A program made the translations under genes and the position numbers. DNA of 64,000 nucleotides. It comes from Mucilaginibacter sp. PAMC 26640. GTDB taxonomy: Bacteria > Bacteroidota > Bacteroidia > Sphingobacteriales > Sphingobacteriaceae. Of the stretch, positions 53,139 to 62,400 are shown piece after piece. The notes beneath the pieces were generated by a model. That model was given only the letters and a program-made list of their open reading frames with translations, made no database searches and was not told the origin of the DNA. The stretch lies in assembly GCA_001596135.1 (NCBI GenBank), contig CP014773.1:2666001-2730000 (forward strand). Direction: 5' to 3'. Numbering within the stretch: position 1 is the stretch's first letter; each line of letters starts with the position of its first letter.

Positions 53139-53960
53139 TTAAACTGCAACTGCTCCCTTAATGTGCGGCCACGGCTCATAGTTTTCCAAAGTGAAATCTT
53201 CGAACTTAAAACCAAAGATATCCTTCACCTCCGGGTTGATTTTCATGGTGGGTAGTGGTTTGGGTTCGCGGCTTAGTTGCAGTTTGGCTTGCTCCAGGTG
53301 GTTGTTGTAGATATGGGCATCACCAAAGGTGTGGATGAAGTCGCCATAATCCAGGTCGCATACCTGGGCCATCATCATGGTGAGCAGGGCATAAGATGCA
53401 ATGTTGAAAGGTACACCCAAAAAGATATCCGCGCTGCGCTGGTATAACTGGCACGACAGCTTGCCCCGGGTTTCGCCTTTGCTTTCATCTGCGGGCTGCA
53501 CATAGAACTGGAACAGGCTATGGCAGGGGGGGAGGGCCATTTGGTTAACATCAGCCACGTTCCATGCCGATACCATAATGCGGCGCGAATCCGGATTGCT
53601 CTTTAGCGTGTTTACCACCTGCGTTATCTGGTCAATGTGCCCGCCATCAGGTTTGGGCCAGCTGCGCCACTGGTAACCATAAACCGGGCCGAGGTTGCCA
53701 TCGGCGTCTGCCCACTCATCCCAAATGCGTACACCATTATCTTTCAGATATTGGATATTGGTATCACCGCTCAAAAACCAGATCAGTTCATGAATGATTG
53801 ATTTCAGATGCAGTTTTTTGGTGGTCACCATTGGGAATCCATCCTGAAGGTTAAATCGCATCTGGTAGCCAAACACGCTGAGCGTGCCGGTGCCGGTGCG
53901 GTCATGTTTCTGCGCGCCGGTGTCCATCACGTGCTGCATCAGGTCTAGGTATTGTTTCAT
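53139..53960 (-). CDS. thyA: Thymidylate synthase
   Basis: A 273-residue ThyA that methylates dUMP to dTMP using methylenetetrahydrofolate. The catalytic cysteine is in [14 protein letters not shown], the phosphate-binding arginines are in DRTGTGT and [20 protein letters not shown], and [15 protein letters not shown] is intact. I chose ATG 53960 (MKQYLDLMQ), the standard N terminus; a longer frame adds 15 residues of unconvincing sequence. It is the first gene of the operon that continues with the toxin pair and folA. Confidence 0.96.
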   Translation of the reverse strand: MKQYLDLMQHVMDTGAQKHDRTGTGTLSVFGYQMRFNLQDGFPMVTTKKLHLKSIIHELIWFLSGDTNIQYLKDNGVRIWDEWADADGNLGPVYGYQWRSWPKPDGGHIDQITQVVNTLKSNPDSRRIMVSAWNVADVNQMALPPCHSLFQFYVQPADESKGETRGKLSCQLYQRSADIFLGVPFNIASYALLTMMMAQVCDLDYGDFIHTFGDAHIYNNHLEQAKLQLSREPKPLPTMKINPEVKDIFGFKFEDFTLENYEPWPHIKGAVAV

Positions 53961-54045
53961 GGTAATGGGATGTGTAATATGAGTGGGGTGCCCAGTGATG
54001 GACAAGTGAACAAATGAACGTTTAAAAAGACAAAGAAAAATAATC

Positions 54046-54053
54046 TAATTTTG
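54046..54053 (+). promoter_or_regulatory. -7 box of ispE
   Basis: TAATTTTG at 54046-54053 fits TAnnTTTG. Transcription would begin near 54060, which puts the ATG at 54065 almost at the 5' end and favours ATG 54101. The -33 position holds TTTA, not TTTG. Confidence 0.45.
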
Positions 54054-54100
54054 GTATCCTACCGATGTGCAAAAAAACATCGGTTGTTAAACAAATTCTA

Positions 54101-54910
54101 ATGATCGTATTTCCGAACGCAAAGATAAATATTGGCCTCAACATTACCGAACGCCGGTCCGATGGCTTCCACAACCTGGAGACAGTTTTTTACCCCATAA
54201 AAATTAATGACGTGCTGGAGGTGATCGTGGCAGAGCGGCTGAGTTTCCACTCTAGCGGTTTAGAAATTCCCGGAGAGGATAACGAAAATCTTTGCATTAA
54301 GGGTTACCATTTATTGAAGCGCGATTTTCCGGATTTGCCTGCCGTAAAAATTCACCTTCACAAAAATATTCCTATAGGCGCAGGGCTGGGCGGCGGCTCG
54401 TCTGATGCGGCTTTTTTTATCAAACTGATGAACGACAAATTCAGCCTGGGCTTGTCGGTTGATGCCATGATGGATTACGCCCGGGTGCTGGGCGCCGACT
54501 GTGCTTTCTTCATCGAAAACAAACCGGTGTTTGCCTTCGAGAAGGGAGATGAGTTTGAGTCGGTAAAATTAGACCTCTCTGCCTATAAAATTGTTTTGGT
54601 GATGCCTGATGTCCATGTTTCCACTGGAGAGGCTTACAGAGGCATAAAACCGGCCATGGTTTCCGAATCGTTATACGAGCTGATAAAAACCCCCATTGCG
54701 AACTGGAAACGCCATATTAAGAATGATTTTGAAGGGCACATCTTCCGCGACAACCCGGCTATCCGTGGCGTAAAAGCAGAGTTGTACGAATACGGTGCAT
54801 TATACGCGAGTATGAGCGGGAGCGGAGCATCCGTTTTTGGAATATTTGAACAACTGCCAAACCTTAGCCAAATGGAAGAAAACGGCAACCTGGTTTTCTA
54901 CAACCTTTAA
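54101..54910 (+). CDS. ispE: 4-diphosphocytidyl-2-C-methyl-D-erythritol kinase
   Basis: A 269-residue GHMP kinase of the MEP isoprenoid pathway that phosphorylates CDP-methylerythritol. The N terminus is FPNAKINIGLNITERRSDGFHNLE, the ATP loop is PIGAGLGGGSSDAA and the C-terminal motif is MSGSGASVFG. I chose ATG 54101 over 54065 because of the promoter box position and family length. The gene is divergent from thyA and ends before a terminator. Confidence 0.94.
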   Translation: MIVFPNAKINIGLNITERRSDGFHNLETVFYPIKINDVLEVIVAERLSFHSSGLEIPGEDNENLCIKGYHLLKRDFPDLPAVKIHLHKNIPIGAGLGGGSSDAAFFIKLMNDKFSLGLSVDAMMDYARVLGADCAFFIENKPVFAFEKGDEFESVKLDLSAYKIVLVMPDVHVSTGEAYRGIKPAMVSESLYELIKTPIANWKRHIKNDFEGHIFRDNPAIRGVKAELYEYGALYASMSGSGASVFGIFEQLPNLSQMEENGNLVFYNL

Positions 54911-54962
54911 AAAAAAGAACGCAGTCCAGTTATAACAAACACAATTTATTTAAAATAAAGGC

Positions 54963-54995
54963 GCGGGTAAAACAGTAAAGTTTTATCCGCTTTTT
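54963..54995 (+). terminator. Terminator after ispE
   Basis: GCGGGTAAAAC (54963-54973) pairs with GTTTTATCCGC (54980-54990) with one G-T pair around a six-base loop, followed by T5. The T run touches the stop of the converging LapA-like gene. Confidence 0.82.
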
Positions 54996-55284
54996 AATTT
55001 AGATAATCGCGGTCATCATCGCTTAGTGTATTGATCTTGGAGTTTCTTGTACTATCGGTCGACGGTTCCTCATCGTAACTCGTGTGACTGAATTTCGACC
55101 TGGGTGGACGCCCTGCCAGAAAACCGATGATAAATGCGATAGCCGATACGATAAGCATCACCGTAACTTTTGAGATGTAAATCGTAGCGAACAGGAAGGT
55201 GAACTTTACCGCCTCCAAATTTTGCATGAAAATAATGGTAAGCACAATTGTGAAGATAAGGATGATGATAGTTTTAATGCGCAT
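54994..55284 (-). CDS. LapA-domain (DUF1049) membrane protein
   Basis: A 96-residue protein with two close membrane helices: residues 4-22 (IKTIIILIFTIVLTIIFMQNL) and 36-58 (ISKVTVMLIVSAIAFIIGFLAG), followed by a polar tail. This is the LapA plan; in enterobacteria LapA/LapB act in lipopolysaccharide assembly and LpxC control. The Bacteroidota role is not confirmed. The gene is monocistronic and converges on ispE. Confidence 0.82.
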   Translation of the reverse strand: MRIKTIIILIFTIVLTIIFMQNLEAVKFTFLFATIYISKVTVMLIVSAIAFIIGFLAGRPPRSKFSHTSYDEEPSTDSTRNSKINTLSDDDRDYLN

Positions 55285-56145
55285 AGTTTTTTTATCGCTA
55301 ATGATTACTACAAGATGCGATTTTAAAACCTGCTTTTAAAATCGAAGCATAATCCTCTGGCTCTGCAGCAATGCTTCAACTAATAATTTCCTTTCCGCGT
55401 TCCGTGATTTTCCGGGACAGCTTTTCTTCCTGCTGCACTCATTAGTTCCTCAAATAAAAGCAGTAGTTGCAGTCTCACTTAGTTTTTTGGTCCAGCAATG
55501 AGTTTTGTTTAGGAACGGTTATGGCGCCAACGCGATCATAAATGCAACAGGATTTTTTGCTGCTAACGCCGATAAAAAACTTAGCCCGTATACAAAACTA
55601 TGCCTGCCGTGATTTTTTGAGCTTGCTTTATTTTTAGTTCGGTACACTTTGTAATTTAATAATCCATTTTCTCTACATTTGTAGTTTATAGTGAGATAAA
55701 GCTGTATAGTATGCTCATTAATATAATTATATGCAGTCATTTTTAGACTAAAATTTACCAATGCTAATTAAATTAGTATATCTTAATTTTTTTAAATCAG
55801 TTATCTTGAATTTTAACTTTATTTGAAATTTATAAGCTATTGATTATGTGTATTTAGTGTATTTTAGATAAATGTAAAATTTAAAAATTATATTGAATTT
55901 AATTGTTTGTAAATGTATTATATTCAAAATGAAACAACCTTAGTGAAGTTTTAATTCAATACACTATCAAAAACGGGGATTTTACCCCTGTTTAAAGTGA
56001 AGCTGGTAAGTGATACTAATTGTCGCCCGGGAATCAAGGTGGCTTAAACGAGCTTAAAACGTGTTGTATTATCGCGCGGCGTTACCCCCGCCCTCCTGTT
56101 TATTGCAGGGATATTGGCGTGTTGCGGAAAGAAATAAGAGGAGGA
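55285..56145. other. Long intergenic region, no gene supported
   Basis: These 861 bases are AT-rich, in particular 55700-55980, and contain only short frames without coding character. The plus strand around 55500-55610 reads NGYGANAIINATGFFAANADKKLSPYT, which could be a decayed gene piece, but no start or match supports it. A GGGG/CCCC hairpin (55976-55989) lies downstream of the EamA gene and may terminate its transcript. Confidence 0.4.
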
Positions 56146-57048
56146 TTATCTGCTCTTGCGTTTTGCCACTTGTTTTTGGGCAAACGGAAACAGGAAGATA
56201 GTGGAGAGAATAATGACGGCGCCGGCCCAAAAACCAGCCGTCATTTTGTTGATGTCGCCAAAGAAAAAGAAAGCCAGTATGATGCCGTATACCGGCTCGA
56301 GGTTGGTAATTAGGGCCACACGAAATGCCGAAAGTTCGCGCATTACGGATACCCCCGCAACATAGGCAAGGGAAGTGCACACCGTGCCGAGCAGTACAAG
56401 GTAACCAAGATCGGGAGGTTTTGGAAAGTTCAAAGTTTGAAAGCCCCCGGTGATGATGAGGTAAATTGTGATCCAAATAAACGCCCCGGAAAGTTCGTAA
56501 AATGAAATTAGCGGTGCTTCATGCTGCTTTACAAAACGGGAGTTAATGATAGAGAAAAGCGCGGCTAATACGGCGCTGGAAAGCCCCGCTATGATACCCT
56601 TAGTGTAATGTGATTCGAACTTGAAAATTAGTACTATGCCGGTGATAATGAAAAACCCGGCGATGATCTCCATTTTGGAAACTCTGGTTTTATTAATTAT
56701 AGGTTCGAAAATTGCCGTAAAAAGTGTGATGGATGAAAGGCAAACCAGCGTTACCGGAACAGTTGAAAGTTTGATGGAAGCAAAGAAAAGTACCCAGTGG
56801 CCACCGACAATTGCTCCTGTAAACAGCATTTTTATCAACGCTGCGCTTGAGATTTTAATGGTTTTATTTGCTAATTTGAAGTAAAAAAACAGCGAAATAC
56901 TGGCAATTAAAACGCGGTACCAGACTAAATTTACCGCAGATATGGTAATCAGCTGACCCAAAATTCCGGTAAATCCCCACACGAAAACAGTAAGATGAAG
57001 AATGATAAGGTTCCTCGTAAGCGTGTTACCGGTCTTGATTTCGGGCAT
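56146..57048 (-). CDS. EamA (drug/metabolite) family transporter
   Basis: A 300-residue inner-membrane transporter with ten predicted helices in two inverted EamA repeats, beginning TRNLIILHLTVFVWGFTGILGQ and, in the second half, GIIAGLSSAVLAALFSIINSRFVKQHE. The family exports amino acids, nucleosides or drugs; the substrate is not known. It follows the LptG-like gene without a gap and is the last gene of the tgt-lptG-eamA run. Confidence 0.88.
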   Translation of the reverse strand: MPEIKTGNTLTRNLIILHLTVFVWGFTGILGQLITISAVNLVWYRVLIASISLFFYFKLANKTIKISSAALIKMLFTGAIVGGHWVLFFASIKLSTVPVTLVCLSSITLFTAIFEPIINKTRVSKMEIIAGFFIITGIVLIFKFESHYTKGIIAGLSSAVLAALFSIINSRFVKQHEAPLISFYELSGAFIWITIYLIITGGFQTLNFPKPPDLGYLVLLGTVCTSLAYVAGVSVMRELSAFRVALITNLEPVYGIILAFFFFGDINKMTAGFWAGAVIILSTIFLFPFAQKQVAKRKSR

Positions 57049-58164
57049 TTATTTAGGCGCTTTTAGGAGTAATATCCAGCCTAAAATTCCAAAGAAGATG
57101 TTTGGAATCAGTACAGCAATGAGTGGATTGAAACCGCCTTTTACCGCAAAAACCAGCGAGAAACGGTTCACCACAATGTATACGAAACAGATAAAAATAC
57201 CGATGCCAAGTGGCAATCCAACTCCTCCGCGAACCTTCCTGGAGGAGATGGCGACGCCGATTATAGCAAGTACAAACGAGGATATCGGCTCTACAAATCG
57301 GCGGTATTTTTCAAACTGCATATCAATTAATGCACCCGTTCCGCGTATCTTTTCTTTCTCAATCAGCTTGTTTAAAACAGCCAGTGACATACCTCCATAT
57401 ACGTTGCTGTTAACGTTATCATGCACCTCAAAATCTATTGGGCGCATGTCTAAAACGGTATCTATCGGTGGGCCGTTTTGAACAAATTTTTCTTTCAAAC
57501 CATTAACCCATCGGGTAGATGGACTAATGATTTTCCACTTATTTTTCAGTGTATCAAAGGCAATACTGGGCGCGGTTAGCCTCATTTTTAACTCATCACC
57601 ATCAAATTTTTCCAGCATAAACTGGTAGCCGGTGTGCACCTGCGGGTCGTAGGATTTAAGAAAAACAAAGGTGTTTTTGTCTAGCTGAATGTGTACTTCG
57701 CTCTTAGTTGGGTCCTCTCCTTTAAAAAAGTACTCGCTTTCAAAGTCTACTTTTAGTTTATTTGTGAATGGAATTACGTAGATATTTGCCAGTATTGATA
57801 CTGAAAATATGACCGAAGCAGACACGATATAGGGTCTTAAAAAGCGGTAAAAACTTGCCTTGCTGGTGAGGATAGGTACTATTTCCGTTTGATTTGCCAT
57901 CTTGGCGGTAAAGAAAATTACCGACAAAAAGTTAATTAATGGCGATAACATCATCATATAGAACGGCACAAAACCCGCATAATATTTAAAGATGATGTCG
58001 TCAAGAGAAGCGTTTTTACTCAAAAAATCGTCGAGGTGTTCTGAGATATCAAACACCACGGAGATGGCCATAAATAGGCCCAGGGTAAAAATAAATGTAC
58101 CCAGATATTTGTTAATGATGTACCAATCGATGGTTTTTAAGTACTTCTTTAGCAGTCGCTTCAT
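57049..58164 (-). CDS. LptF/LptG family permease
   Basis: A 371-residue membrane protein of the YjgP/YjgQ family, the permease that extracts lipopolysaccharide from the inner membrane with the LptB ATPase. It has three N-terminal helices, a periplasmic beta-jellyroll domain (about 130-260) and three C-terminal helices. The N terminus contains IDWYIINKYLGTFIFTLGLF, typical of LptG-like members in Bacteroidota. It abuts both tgt and the EamA gene without spacing. Confidence 0.88.
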   Translation of the reverse strand: MKRLLKKYLKTIDWYIINKYLGTFIFTLGLFMAISVVFDISEHLDDFLSKNASLDDIIFKYYAGFVPFYMMMLSPLINFLSVIFFTAKMANQTEIVPILTSKASFYRFLRPYIVSASVIFSVSILANIYVIPFTNKLKVDFESEYFFKGEDPTKSEVHIQLDKNTFVFLKSYDPQVHTGYQFMLEKFDGDELKMRLTAPSIAFDTLKNKWKIISPSTRWVNGLKEKFVQNGPPIDTVLDMRPIDFEVHDNVNSNVYGGMSLAVLNKLIEKEKIRGTGALIDMQFEKYRRFVEPISSFVLAIIGVAISSRKVRGGVGLPLGIGIFICFVYIVVNRFSLVFAVKGGFNPLIAVLIPNIFFGILGWILLLKAPK

Positions 58165-59295
58165 TTATAATCGTTGGCCAAGGCGGTTTACCATAACTTT
58201 CTTCCAGTCGTAAAACTCACCGCTAATGATTTTATTGCGTGCTTCCTTAACTAACCACAAGTAAAAGTGCAAGTTATGCAGAGTAGCTATCTGGGCGCCC
58301 AGCATTTCGCCGGAATGGATTAAGTGTCTTAAATAGGCCTTTGTGTATTGCGTATCGGCAAAGAGGTCGCTGTCTCCTTCAATGGGCGAAAAGTCGTTTT
58401 TCCACTTTTCGTTGCGCATATTCATGATGCCGTTTTTGGTAAAAAGCATCCCGTTACGGGCATTTCTGGTGGGCATTACACAGTCGAACATATCTATCCC
58501 GAGTGCAATATTTTCTAAGATATTAACCGGCGTGCCTACGCCCATCAGGTAGCGTGGCTTCTCTTTTGGCAGGATATCGCATACCACCTCGGTCATAGCA
58601 TACATCTCGTCGGCTGGTTCGCCCACTGATAATCCGCCAATGGCGTTGCCTTCACGCTCGAAAGAAGCAATCACTTCTGCCGATCGCATACGCAGATCTT
58701 TATATACAGAGCCCTGCACAATCGGGAACAAAGTTTGGTTGTAACCATACTTTGGCAGGGTGGTATCAAACCTGTCGCAGCAGCGTTTTAGCCAGCGATG
58801 CGTCATTTCAATAGAGCGTTTTGCATAGCTGTAGTCGCAGGGGTAGGGGGTGCATTCATCAAACGCCATGATGATATCGGCGCCAATAATGCGTTGAATA
58901 TCCATCACATTTTCGGGGGTGAACAGGTGTTTTGAGCCGTCCACATGTGAGCGGAATGTAACACCTTCCTCCTTAATTTTACGCACTTCGGTAAGCGAAT
59001 AAACCTGGTAGCCGCCGCTGTCGGTTAAAATAGGGCCATCCCAACCGTTGAATTTATGAAGTCCACCGGCGCCTTCTATGGTGTTTAAGCCAGGTCTAAG
59101 GTATAGGTGGTAAGTGTTTCCTAAAATAATATCGGCCTTAATATCGTCTTTAAGCTCGCGCTGATGCACAGCTTTGACTGTGCCGGCGGTACCCACAGGC
59201 ATAAAAATTGGCGTTTGTATAATGCCGTGATCGGTAACCAGTTCACCCGCGCGGGCTTTAGAAAAGGGATCTTGTGCTTTTAAAGTAAATTCCAT
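58165..59295 (-). CDS. tgt: tRNA-guanine transglycosylase
   Basis: A 376-residue enzyme that replaces guanine 34 by preQ1 in tRNAs with a GUN anticodon, the first tRNA step to queuosine. The barrel motifs are DSGGYQVYSL, ADIIMAFDECTPYP, GGLSVGEP, YLMGVGTPVNI and DCVMPTRNARNG (nucleophilic Asp). The C-terminal zinc region of bacterial Tgt normally has CxCxxC; here it reads GDSDLFADTQY with none of those cysteines. Substitution of the zinc site is therefore visible. The gene begins the tgt-lptG-eamA run. Confidence 0.93.
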   Translation of the reverse strand: MEFTLKAQDPFSKARAGELVTDHGIIQTPIFMPVGTAGTVKAVHQRELKDDIKADIILGNTYHLYLRPGLNTIEGAGGLHKFNGWDGPILTDSGGYQVYSLTEVRKIKEEGVTFRSHVDGSKHLFTPENVMDIQRIIGADIIMAFDECTPYPCDYSYAKRSIEMTHRWLKRCCDRFDTTLPKYGYNQTLFPIVQGSVYKDLRMRSAEVIASFEREGNAIGGLSVGEPADEMYAMTEVVCDILPKEKPRYLMGVGTPVNILENIALGIDMFDCVMPTRNARNGMLFTKNGIMNMRNEKWKNDFSPIEGDSDLFADTQYTKAYLRHLIHSGEMLGAQIATLHNLHFYLWLVKEARNKIISGEFYDWKKVMVNRLGQRL

Positions 59296-59946
59296 TAATC
59301 CCGCAAAATTAGTGATTTAGGTTGACAATGCTTATGGTGCTAATTAATACATATAGGTATAAAATTGCTATCATCATTGTTGCGTTGACAAAGCAATGGC
59401 AATAAATTGAATAGAATTTTGCTTCCACTAGCGGAATCTAAAACGCAGTTGAGGTGGGATGGTTCGATACCTTCATAAGCAATTAAAATACACTTATAGC
59501 TTTAATGCCCTTCAATGGACTTCACGCTGATGCTTAAGAAATTTACTAGGTGATTAGTTTTTTGATTTGAATCTCAAAGATTGTAGCACAAAGGCAGTTT
59601 GCAAATTTTGCTATGATGCAAAGCTAATCTTGCCTCCAGGTGTATATTTATTCACAAATCTTTTACTCTTTCCTTTAAAACCGAACGCTGTGTCATTAAT
59701 ATCGTCACCAAAAGTGCGATGATTAAGTACATCATAATTGTTTGCCAGAGGCTTCCCACAGATAATTGTGTCTCGATAAAGTGTAGGAGGTAAGCTTTCA
59801 TAGTTTTTTGCGGATGGTAAAATTTATTGCTATCAGCCCGTTTTTATTGATGTTTAATTTGCAGTAACTCTTGGTTAGTTGATTAGGTTTAATAAAACTT
59901 TGCCGCTTAGACAATAGCTAACCGGTTGTTCTCTTGGTGCCTATCG
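59296..59946. other. Intergenic region with a possible remnant gene
   Basis: No confident gene is seen in these 651 bases. On the minus strand, 59611-59823 is an open frame of 70 residues with natural-looking composition (GKPLANNYDVLNHRTFGDDI and onward), but it lacks a start codon. In the other frame, ATG 59801 to the TGA at 59652 encodes 49 residues with one hydrophobic segment. One of the two may be a small gene or a remnant. Confidence 0.3.
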
Positions 59947-60135
59947 TCAATTTAACCGGTAGTGTTTTTTAAAGCATTTTCCGCAGATATAGCGCTTTAA
60001 AGAAAGCCAGCTAAACATCAGTTTTGCTACTTTGCCTCTTGATATTCTGTCAGTGCAAGTAGAGCTGCAGTATGGGCATTTTCTCCGGATCGTATTGTGT
60101 AAAATTGGTATTTCAACTGTTTCTGTTGTTTGCAT
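59947..60135 (-). CDS. Small zinc-ribbon-like protein
   Basis: A 62-residue protein with two CxxC knuckles, Cys20-P-Y-Cys23 and Cys52-G-K-Cys55, which can form a four-cysteine zinc ribbon, and a basic aromatic segment between them (KLMFSWLSLKRYI). No family name is recognisable. Its start is only 3 bp after the stop of the hybrid kinase-like gene, so they are co-transcribed and may work together. Confidence 0.65.
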   Translation of the reverse strand: MQTTETVEIPILHNTIRRKCPYCSSTCTDRISRGKVAKLMFSWLSLKRYICGKCFKKHYRLN

Positions 60136-60138
60136 GTA

Positions 60139-61116
60139 TTAGTTATTATTAGTGAAAATGTTTTCGATTAGTCTGTTTGTGAGCGGCTTATTTACAAATC
60201 CAATCACTGTGTTGTAGGTAAAACTCTTAGCCCTTTCCATAGGATCTATTGAAGAGGAGACGATAATAACCTTAGTTTTAAAAGGTAATTTTTTTAATTC
60301 GTCAAGGAAATTCCAGCCATTAATTTCTGGCATATTTATATCCAGTAATACCAGGTCTGGTTTATGGATAGTGATATAATTTAATGCTAGTTCGGGGTTG
60401 TTGAAAGCTTGAATTAATGTTTTTGACTGGTGCTTTATGAGTAACTTTTTATGTATCATGTTTACCAACGGGTCATCGTCAACCAGTACTACATGGTTAG
60501 CAGTAATCTTTCCGTCGATTATACTTTCGTCAAAAAAGCATTTATCTTTATTAATCAGTTCGTTAAGTATTGTTATATTATTGTTTAATTTTTCAGCCTG
60601 ATGATAAATGTTTTTTAGTACTTCCTTTATTTTTATACCATCGGAAGATTCTAACTGGGCATAGTTTTCATAATTAGAAAGGCTAAGGATATTACTTACT
60701 GGTGCCCGCAAATCATGTGATGTAAACTTTGAAAAATCGTAATGGTGCGGTGAATTGTCTCGTTTTTCGGTTTGTGGAATTACGAAGCAAACCGCATAGG
60801 TAAGATTTTCGTTTATTGGTAACAAAATAAGAATGATTTGGACTTTTATAGACGACTTTACAATTTGTCCTGAAATAGCCCCATCGATTATTACATTATC
60901 GCCATCCAGGCATTTTTGGATATTATTTTCGAAATATTTTGCCTGTTCTTGAGGAAAAATATCTACAATAGATTGACCAATCTGGGGTGATTTGTCCAAT
61001 GAGAGCTTAAAGCCGTGCAAATCAGTCAAATTGAAAGATACAATGTCTTTTAATTCATTTATTATCAAGTATGTAATGTTTTGCCAGTTATTGTTGTTAA
61101 TATTTTCCAAGACCAT
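60139..61116 (-). CDS. Histidine kinase-like/receiver hybrid without an ATPase domain
   Basis: A 325-residue protein. Residues 10-115 resemble a PAS-like sensor domain, residues 128-190 a dimerisation domain with the phosphoacceptor motif FTSHDLRAPVSN (His134), and residues 207-325 a response-regulator receiver with the acidic pocket Asp213-215, phosphoacceptor Asp259 and Lys310. The usual N, G1 and G2 boxes of an ATPase domain are absent, so the protein cannot autophosphorylate alone and may relay phosphate from another kinase. It is divergent from an XRE regulator gene. Confidence 0.82.
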   Translation of the reverse strand: MVLENINNNNWQNITYLIINELKDIVSFNLTDLHGFKLSLDKSPQIGQSIVDIFPQEQAKYFENNIQKCLDGDNVIIDGAISGQIVKSSIKVQIILILLPINENLTYAVCFVIPQTEKRDNSPHHYDFSKFTSHDLRAPVSNILSLSNYENYAQLESSDGIKIKEVLKNIYHQAEKLNNNITILNELINKDKCFFDESIIDGKITANHVVLVDDDPLVNMIHKKLLIKHQSKTLIQAFNNPELALNYITIHKPDLVLLDINMPEINGWNFLDELKKLPFKTKVIIVSSSIDPMERAKSFTYNTVIGFVNKPLTNRLIENIFTNNN

Positions 61117-61234
61117 CGATATACCAGTAAGTGTGTAAAGGATATAATTAGAAAAACATCGCTATAAATAGTGGATTCATATTTGCTTTATACACTGTAT
61201 TCACGATTGTAAAATAAATAAAAAAAATGCCTAA

Positions 61235-62032
61235 ATGCAAGAAATACTGTCAAAAGAAAATATCGGGAAGAGGATTAAGTTGCTAAGAATAGAAAGTGGT
61301 CATTCTCAGTTGTATATAGCAAAAATATTGAATATATCACGGAGTAATTACTCGCAGATAGAATTAGGAAACCAGTATCCGGCTTATGAAACGTTGAATT
61401 TAATTGCCAGTTATTATAGCAAAACCTACGATTGGTTGTTACACGGCACCGAACACGATGCGGAAAATAATTTTGTGCAGCCTACAAAAATCTGTACTGA
61501 ACTGCCTCAGGCGATAGTGCTTGGTGATGGCCGTATTCGGCAGGTTGTCAATTTTTACGATTATGTGAGCCGGCTAAATAATGTGGATTATTTGAGGAGT
61601 TTACCCATTTTCGGCGCATCTGAACCAGCAGTTGAAGAATCAAATAATTGTCGCGCATTCGTAGCAGACAAAACTGTTTCACTTAGTCAGATTTATATCG
61701 GCGACGTCCTGCTAGGGAGGCAACTTAAAAATTTATGCGGCGTTACTGTTGATAATATTTATATTATAGTTACACTAAGTGGCTTATTGTTTTGCCGAAT
61801 TAAAGATATAATTCCTGAAAATAACCTGTTAATTTGCCAAAATGACAAATTAACTAACGGTATCATCACTTTGGCAATTAGCTCTATTGTTGAAATATGG
61901 GGTGTTATCGGGAAATTTTCAACTACGATACAGCCTGCAATTCAAAATTTTGATAAGATACTCTTAGAACTTGGGCAAACTATTGGCAAGCTTGAAGCGG
62001 AACTAAATAGGTTAAATAACAAGTTTAAATAG
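61235..62032 (+). CDS. XRE family transcriptional regulator with S24-like C-terminal region
   Basis: A 265-residue regulator. The Cro/CI-type helix-turn-helix is at about residues 12-66 (KRIKLLRIESGHSQLYIAKILNISRSNYSQIELGNQYP). A linker leads to a C-terminal domain (about 130-215) of the LexA/S24 peptidase type with a VSLSQIYIGDVLLGRQL segment, but the Ser-Lys catalytic pair is not clear. A C-terminal helix (KILLELGQTIGKLEAELNRLNNKF) forms a probable coiled coil. It is divergent from the hybrid kinase-like gene with a 118-bp shared upstream region. Confidence 0.85.
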   Translation: MQEILSKENIGKRIKLLRIESGHSQLYIAKILNISRSNYSQIELGNQYPAYETLNLIASYYSKTYDWLLHGTEHDAENNFVQPTKICTELPQAIVLGDGRIRQVVNFYDYVSRLNNVDYLRSLPIFGASEPAVEESNNCRAFVADKTVSLSQIYIGDVLLGRQLKNLCGVTVDNIYIIVTLSGLLFCRIKDIIPENNLLICQNDKLTNGIITLAISSIVEIWGVIGKFSTTIQPAIQNFDKILLELGQTIGKLEAELNRLNNKFK

Positions 62033-62400
62033 TAACATTTAAACTTATTGCTACACTATGTTTGTACTGGAACTTTGCCTGATAAAAAAAATTCCATCAT
62101 TATTTCAGCGCATGGATAGTGTTATTAGTTACCTTTAGTTGTTGCCTGGTTGTTAACTGCCAAAATTAAATGACCATATTAATTAGTAAGTCACTAAACA
62201 GCTGTATATTGTCAACACGATTTGAAATTTAAGAAATAAGTTTAAGGAGTGCCTAACAAACTTTAGAACCAATTTTAGCTGATATAAGTTATTCCGATGT
62301 TCTAAACTATGTTAACACAATCAGGCAATACAACTTCTCCCATTAATTGTAGTACTTTATCAACCTTTTTTACCAAATTTGCACCTTATTATCAAGGGGT
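62033..62400. other. Intergenic region, no gene seen
   Basis: This 368-bp gap is AT-rich. I see no credible gene and no canonical promoter. Confidence 0.4.

Noticed and set aside
55519..55761. An 80-residue minus-strand frame
   Set aside because: AT-driven frame with no start context or recognisable domain.
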